9,572 nucleotides of DNA from DATKMP01 sp035541775 (lineage in GTDB: Bacteria > Bacteroidota > Ignavibacteria > UBA10030), in assembly GCA_035541775.1 (NCBI GenBank), contig DATKMP010000138.1, positions 1 to 9,572 on the forward strand, read 5' to 3'. Positions 6,557 to 9,572 of this stretch are shown one piece after another. Made by a program: the position numbers and the translations under genes. How positions within the stretch are numbered: the stretch's first letter is position 1; each line of letters starts with the position of its first letter. The notes under the pieces were generated by a model. That model made no database searches and was not told where the DNA came from. It saw only the letters and a program-made list of their open reading frames with translations.

Positions 6557-9265
6557 ATGAAAAAAATTTTCTACGTTACACTGGTTGTGTTTATTGCTTG
6601 CTTGCTGATAGTACCGTGGCAGCAAGCAAAAGCACAATCGTTGCAGGATACGACAAACGTCATTTCCAATGATTCGATGTACGTCGCATGGATGCAATCG
6701 GATGGATCGCCAAGAGTCGATGCTCTGCGGACGGCCATTCTCTCCGATACAGCAGTTGGAGGTGCGAGAAAAAGTGCTACCCGAACATACGTTTTAAAAG
6801 TAAACGGTTTTTATTGGGAAGCAAACGATCTTGCCTTCAGCTTTCCGTTGACTATTGTTGGGCAGTCAGTATCAGGCAGTAATTATCCTCCCATGCTTCA
6901 AATGACGGATACGAAACCCGATGGCACTGCAGGAGCGGGACATCTGTTCACTGCATCAAGCGATTTTACGTTGAAGAATATTTATGTTACCGGTTGCACC
7001 AATGTCAACGGCACGCAGACGGCGTATCAACCAATTACATTCCCGGCAAACAATCACACGTTTACTATTGATAATTGCGTGTTTACACGAAGTAATTTCT
7101 CCTTGGTAGTTATTACAGGAACAGGGAACACCGTATCGGTAACAAACTGCAAATTCAGAAACTTAATTGAGTCACCCCCGACACAACAATGGACAGGTCG
7201 TGGCGTATCCATTTGGGCCGATCAAGTTTCGGTGATTATGGAAAACAATACCTTCTTTAACGTTGGGTTCGCAACGTTCCAAATGGAAGGCGGTTCATCG
7301 ACATATTTGCTTTATAACCACAACACCATTGTGAACGTTGGACGTGGTATTATGTCTTCTTCTGGTGATTGGTGGCAGAATGCATATTTTGCAAACAACC
7401 TTATCATCAATGGTTGGTGGGAAGGTGAAGGATATGCCGATATGCATAGTAGCGGACGCGATCCAAGATCGACATATAGCGGTTTGTTCACGGTCAATAC
7501 ATTGCCGACAACTTACGGCACATTGCAAAATCGCCGTATCGTTGTTACGAACACAAAAGCATATTTGGATCCAGTAGTCATAGCGAAGTATGGTGCAACG
7601 GATTCTATTACACGTGCGTGGTTCTTAGACCCAGTCTCTGCAGCAGATTATGTTAATCCATATACCGTTGCAAGCGGTAATGGTCATATATTCTTTGGCG
7701 ACACGGGATATATTGATCATTTCCCAACAGGAATGTTTAACTATCTGACTGACCCTGCTTGGATGGCGCCGTTATCAACAACGCATAATAAAGCGGATAT
7801 GATAGATTCCATGTGGGCGTTCATTACCCAAGTACGTGATGGTGGAATTGCCGGTACGCCGTATGGTGGTTTAATCTATACTACATTTTTCTATAAACCA
7901 ACATTACACAATTCCGACGAAGTATGGCCATTGCCTGAGAACTTTAGTTATACCGATGCTTCTTTGCTGACAGCAGGATCCGATGGATTCCCGCTCGGCG
8001 ACTTAAACTGGTTCCCGACTCAGAAAGCATCCTATTTAGCTAATCGACAATTTTATGTTAATAAAGTTCAAGATAAAGCGGGAGCTAATTATGTTCAAGT
8101 TATTAAATCCAAAGTTGAAGCGGAGCTTGGCGGATTAAGTGGAACCGCAACTCAAGGCGCCAATGTCGGATTTATTTACTGGGACTATGAAAATGCCGGA
8201 CAACTTCAGTGGACCTTTACGGTGCCAGCGGGGAAAGCTGGGCTCTACAGCACAAAATGGCAAATTAACCTAGATGGTAAGAGCGGTTCGCAAGGAATGG
8301 TATTGGAGATCAACGGTAAGCAGATTAATGATAAAGCCCTCGGTTGGGGCGCAACACCTTTTGCTTATGGTTCGAACGTTCCTAATTCTCTAACCCAAGT
8401 TCAAGGAGCTCCGGCCAATGATTGGTGCTGGATTGAAATGGATACGACGAATTGCACAACCCCTGCTGCATTTACTCTTCCAGCAGGAACCAATACTATC
8501 GGTGCGTATCCCGGTGGATGGAACGGTCTTTTATTTGCAGAAGTTGACCTTGCTCCATTTCCTACCGCAGGTGCATCGGATACAATTAGATGTAAGGGAG
8601 CAGACGCAGTTGCAGATAAAGCAACGGCTGGTGCTGTTGGAATTCCCTGGGTTGCTTCTAGCGCCAAGTATGTCACTTTAGGTTCTGCAGGTAAAGATAC
8701 CCTTACGTTTACTGCTGATACGACTGGTTCATATCTGGCTCACATCTTTGGCCAGAATCTAAGTGGTTCTAATCAAACTATCACGTTATCGGAAAATGGT
8801 ACCACGCTTATTACAGCGGCGTTACCATGCAAAACTGTAAACAGTAAGGTCGATAGTACTGGTAATGATGTTGTTACTGCTGCATTCACATTAACGAAGG
8901 GTGCACATAAAATTGTTTTGAGCGGCGCTAATGCCAATATTGATTATCTGCAGTTTATATATCAATATCTTGTTACCGGTGTCTCCGCTAGCCAACATCC
9001 GAGTGCCTTCGCACTTGAACAAAACTATCCGAACCCCTTCAATCCATCGACGAAGATTAACTTTACGTTAGCGAAAGCTGCCAATGTGAAGTTGACGGTG
9101 TACAATCTTCTCGGACAAAAAGTGGCAACACTTCTTGAAAACCGTATGGATGCTGGTCAACATAGTGTGACATTCGATGCATCGAAACTCACAAGCGGCG
9201 TTTATTTCTATAGAATCGAAGCTGGCGACTTTACGATGGCAAAGAAGATGCTTCTCCTCAAGTAA
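6557..9265 (+). CDS. T9SS-exported parallel beta-helix protein with carbohydrate-binding-like domains
   Basis: Large secreted protein of 902 residues, probably displayed on the cell surface. It has a signal peptide (1-27, ending AKAQ), then a right-handed parallel beta-helix (about 75-290) with repeated rungs rich in Asn and aromatic residues: FTLKNIYVTGC, FTIDNCVFTRSN, VSVTNCKFRNL, VIMENNTFFNV, LLYNHNTIVNV, AYFANNLIING. Such folds occur in pectate and other polysaccharide lyases and in glycan-binding surface proteins. Residues about 300-500 continue with a Trp/Tyr-rich section I cannot name. Two beta-rich modules follow at about 535-668 and 672-804, each resembling a carbohydrate-binding jelly roll (QWTFTVPAGKAGLYSTKWQINLDG; TLTFTADTTGSYLAHIFGQN...IDYLQF). 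The last 85 residues are a T9SS type A sorting domain (QNYPNPFNPSTKI, YNLLGQKVATL, SGVYFYRI, MLLLK). No catalytic residues can be assigned, so enzyme versus binding protein is open. It is the likely extracellular partner of the upstream TonB receptor. Confidence 0.85.
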   Translation: MKKIFYVTLVVFIACLLIVPWQQAKAQSLQDTTNVISNDSMYVAWMQSDGSPRVDALRTAILSDTAVGGARKSATRTYVLKVNGFYWEANDLAFSFPLTIVGQSVSGSNYPPMLQMTDTKPDGTAGAGHLFTASSDFTLKNIYVTGCTNVNGTQTAYQPITFPANNHTFTIDNCVFTRSNFSLVVITGTGNTVSVTNCKFRNLIESPPTQQWTGRGVSIWADQVSVIMENNTFFNVGFATFQMEGGSSTYLLYNHNTIVNVGRGIMSSSGDWWQNAYFANNLIINGWWEGEGYADMHSSGRDPRSTYSGLFTVNTLPTTYGTLQNRRIVVTNTKAYLDPVVIAKYGATDSITRAWFLDPVSAADYVNPYTVASGNGHIFFGDTGYIDHFPTGMFNYLTDPAWMAPLSTTHNKADMIDSMWAFITQVRDGGIAGTPYGGLIYTTFFYKPTLHNSDEVWPLPENFSYTDASLLTAGSDGFPLGDLNWFPTQKASYLANRQFYVNKVQDKAGANYVQVIKSKVEAELGGLSGTATQGANVGFIYWDYENAGQLQWTFTVPAGKAGLYSTKWQINLDGKSGSQGMVLEINGKQINDKALGWGATPFAYGSNVPNSLTQVQGAPANDWCWIEMDTTNCTTPAAFTLPAGTNTIGAYPGGWNGLLFAEVDLAPFPTAGASDTIRCKGADAVADKATAGAVGIPWVASSAKYVTLGSAGKDTLTFTADTTGSYLAHIFGQNLSGSNQTITLSENGTTLITAALPCKTVNSKVDSTGNDVVTAAFTLTKGAHKIVLSGANANIDYLQFIYQYLVTGVSASQHPSAFALEQNYPNPFNPSTKINFTLAKAANVKLTVYNLLGQKVATLLENRMDAGQHSVTFDASKLTSGVYFYRIEAGDFTMAKKMLLLK
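8999..9262 (+). other. T9SS type A C-terminal sorting domain (within the beta-helix protein)
   Basis: Codons about 815-902 encode a Por-secretion-system tail: PSAFALEQNYPNPFNPSTKI, then a beta-strand pair around YNLLGQKVATLLE, DAGQHSVTFDASKLTSGVYFYRI, and a closing KKMLLLK. In the Bacteroidetes/Chlorobi group this domain directs translocation across the outer membrane and cell-surface anchoring or release, usually with removal of the tail. It is the strongest taxonomic clue in the window. Confidence 0.9.
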
Positions 9266-9297
9266 TTAATTTTTTATTAGGACAGCATTTTATATTT

Positions 9298-9340
9298 CAG
9301 GGTGGCCAACATGAGAAATGTTGACCGCCCTGTTTTTTTT
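9298..9340 (+). terminator. Rho-independent terminator closing the receptor/beta-helix operon
   Basis: A 15-bp stem (9298-9312 with 9318-9332) encloses the 5-nt loop GAGAA and is followed by eight T residues (9333-9340). The lower stem is CAGGG/CCCTG. It contains one G-U wobble (T9303 with G9327) and one C-A mismatch (C9306 with A9324); all other pairs are Watson-Crick. It begins 33 bp after the stop codon of the beta-helix gene and precedes another + strand gene. Confidence 0.92.
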
Positions 9341-9380
9341 ATATTCAATAGATGGTTGCAAGAAGATAACGAACTGAAAA

Positions 9381-9401
9381 ACGGTGAAAATATTTTTCCG
9401 T
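9381..9401. promoter_or_regulatory. Imperfect 21-bp palindrome, possible operator or leader element
   Basis: The arms ACGGTGAAA (9381-9389) and TTTTTCCGT (9393-9401) are symmetric around an AT-rich centre, with ACGG/CCGT and AAA/TTT as Watson-Crick pairs, one T-T mismatch and one G-T pair. It lies 78 bp before the next start codon, in the expected promoter or leader region. Its right arm overlaps the left arm of the hairpin at 9394-9433. Function is inferred from symmetry and position only. Confidence 0.3.
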
Positions 9402-9433
9402 CGATTCATCAAATCAGTCGATGGAACGGAAAA
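9394..9433 (+). promoter_or_regulatory. Leader hairpin with side bulge before the last gene
   Basis: TTTTCCG (9394-9400) pairs with CGGAAAA (9427-9433) and TCGATT (9401-9406) pairs with AGTCGA (9416-9421) through one G-T wobble. The loop is CATCAAATC, and a 5-nt bulge TGGAA sits on the right side only. No T-run follows, so it is not a terminator. It ends 45 nt before the start codon at 9479. Its left arm can instead pair with the upstream CGGTGAAA. Confidence 0.33.
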
Positions 9434-9466
9434 GTCTTTGGAAAGTAAATTGTTGAATTGTTTGGC

Positions 9467-9471
9467 AGAGG
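9467..9471 (+). promoter_or_regulatory. Shine-Dalgarno AGAGG for the partial 3'-edge gene
   Basis: AGAGG with a 7-nt spacer precedes the ATG at 9479 and is the main support, together with the signal peptide it opens, for calling a gene start here. Confidence 0.65.
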
Positions 9472-9478
9472 TGGTCTC

Positions 9479-9572
9479 ATGTGTTTTTATAAAAGAATTT
9501 CGTTTTGGCTTCTCTTAGCGCTTCTGTGGCAGAGTGCTTTTTCGCAAACCGAAAGAATCCGCTATAATAACC
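9479..9572 (+). CDS. N-terminus of an exported protein, truncated by window end
   Basis: The frame opens at 9479 and stays open to the window edge, giving 31 codons. The sequence begins MCFYKRISFWLLLALL, continues WQSAFSQ and then TERIRYNN. This is a typical Sec signal peptide: basic residues at 5-6, a hydrophobic core, and cleavage expected after FSQ or at FS|Q, as in neighbouring exported proteins that end in AQ. A ribosome-binding site lies 7 nt upstream, and the gene follows the terminator by about 140 bp, so it probably has its own promoter. The mature start IRYNN resembles, from memory, surface FG-GAP/VCBS-repeat proteins found in polysaccharide loci, but eight residues are far too few to assign a family. 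It is most likely another secreted member of the same locus. Confidence 0.72.
   Translation, partial: MCFYKRISFWLLLALLWQSAFSQTERIRYNN

Noticed and set aside
8401..8681. Overlapping open frames on both strands inside the 3' part of the beta-helix gene
   Set aside because: They lack ribosome-binding sites and motifs and fall within the continuous T9SS-tailed coding sequence.
1..9572. CRISPR arrays, tRNA or rRNA genes, insertion sequences or phage genes
   Set aside because: No regularly spaced repeats, tRNA-like cloverleaf, rRNA-like stretches, transposase motifs or terminal inverted repeats were seen on reading.

Overview
The window looks like part of a polysaccharide-utilisation region from a member of the Fibrobacteres-Chlorobi-Bacteroidetes (FCB) superphylum. 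Ignavibacteriota (Ignavibacteria) or a close relative is the best guess. Three things point there. The large secreted protein at 6557-9265 ends in a type IX secretion (T9SS) sorting domain with the QNYPNPFNPSTKI signature. The TonB-dependent receptor has an N-terminal carboxypeptidase-regulatory-like domain and a signal peptide ending YAQ. The intergenic DNA is AT-rich. The phylum assignment is inference from these protein signatures; no marker gene is present. All recognisable genes lie on the + strand.

Left block (1-3180): three closely packed genes that look co-transcribed. They are a GH5-type endo-glycanase (5' end cut by the window edge), a secreted CE2-type acetyl esterase (jelly-roll plus SGNH hydrolase) 22 bp later, and an aldo/keto reductase of the YghZ/Gpr type 9 bp after that. 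The first two would cleave the backbone and remove acetyl groups from a hemicellulose such as acetylated glucomannan or xylan. The third is a cytoplasmic NADPH-dependent aldehyde or sugar reductase.

Middle gap (3181-3470): 290 bp of AT-rich DNA without a gene. It holds an inverted repeat and a possible leader hairpin, and probably carries the promoter of the next operon.

Right block (3471-9265): a two-gene unit consisting of a 1006-residue TonB-dependent outer-membrane receptor and, 65 bp later, a 902-residue T9SS-exported protein with a parallel beta-helix and carbohydrate-binding-like beta domains. Both genes have an AGGAG ribosome-binding site 6 nt before the ATG. A strong rho-independent terminator at 9298-9340 closes the unit. 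There is no SusD-like gene between or beside them, so the beta-helix protein is a candidate for the surface glycan-capturing or cleaving partner of the receptor.

Right edge (9341-9572): a structured leader with overlapping inverted repeats, then the first 31 codons of another exported protein.

Proposed logic (inference): surface enzymes and the beta-helix protein bind, deacetylate and cut a plant polysaccharide, the TonB receptor imports oligosaccharides, and the reductase acts on an intracellular product. The most interesting points are the SusD-less receptor/T9SS beta-helix pair, the split GH5 + CE2 pairing that resembles a known cellulosomal fusion, and the competing hairpins upstream of the last gene.
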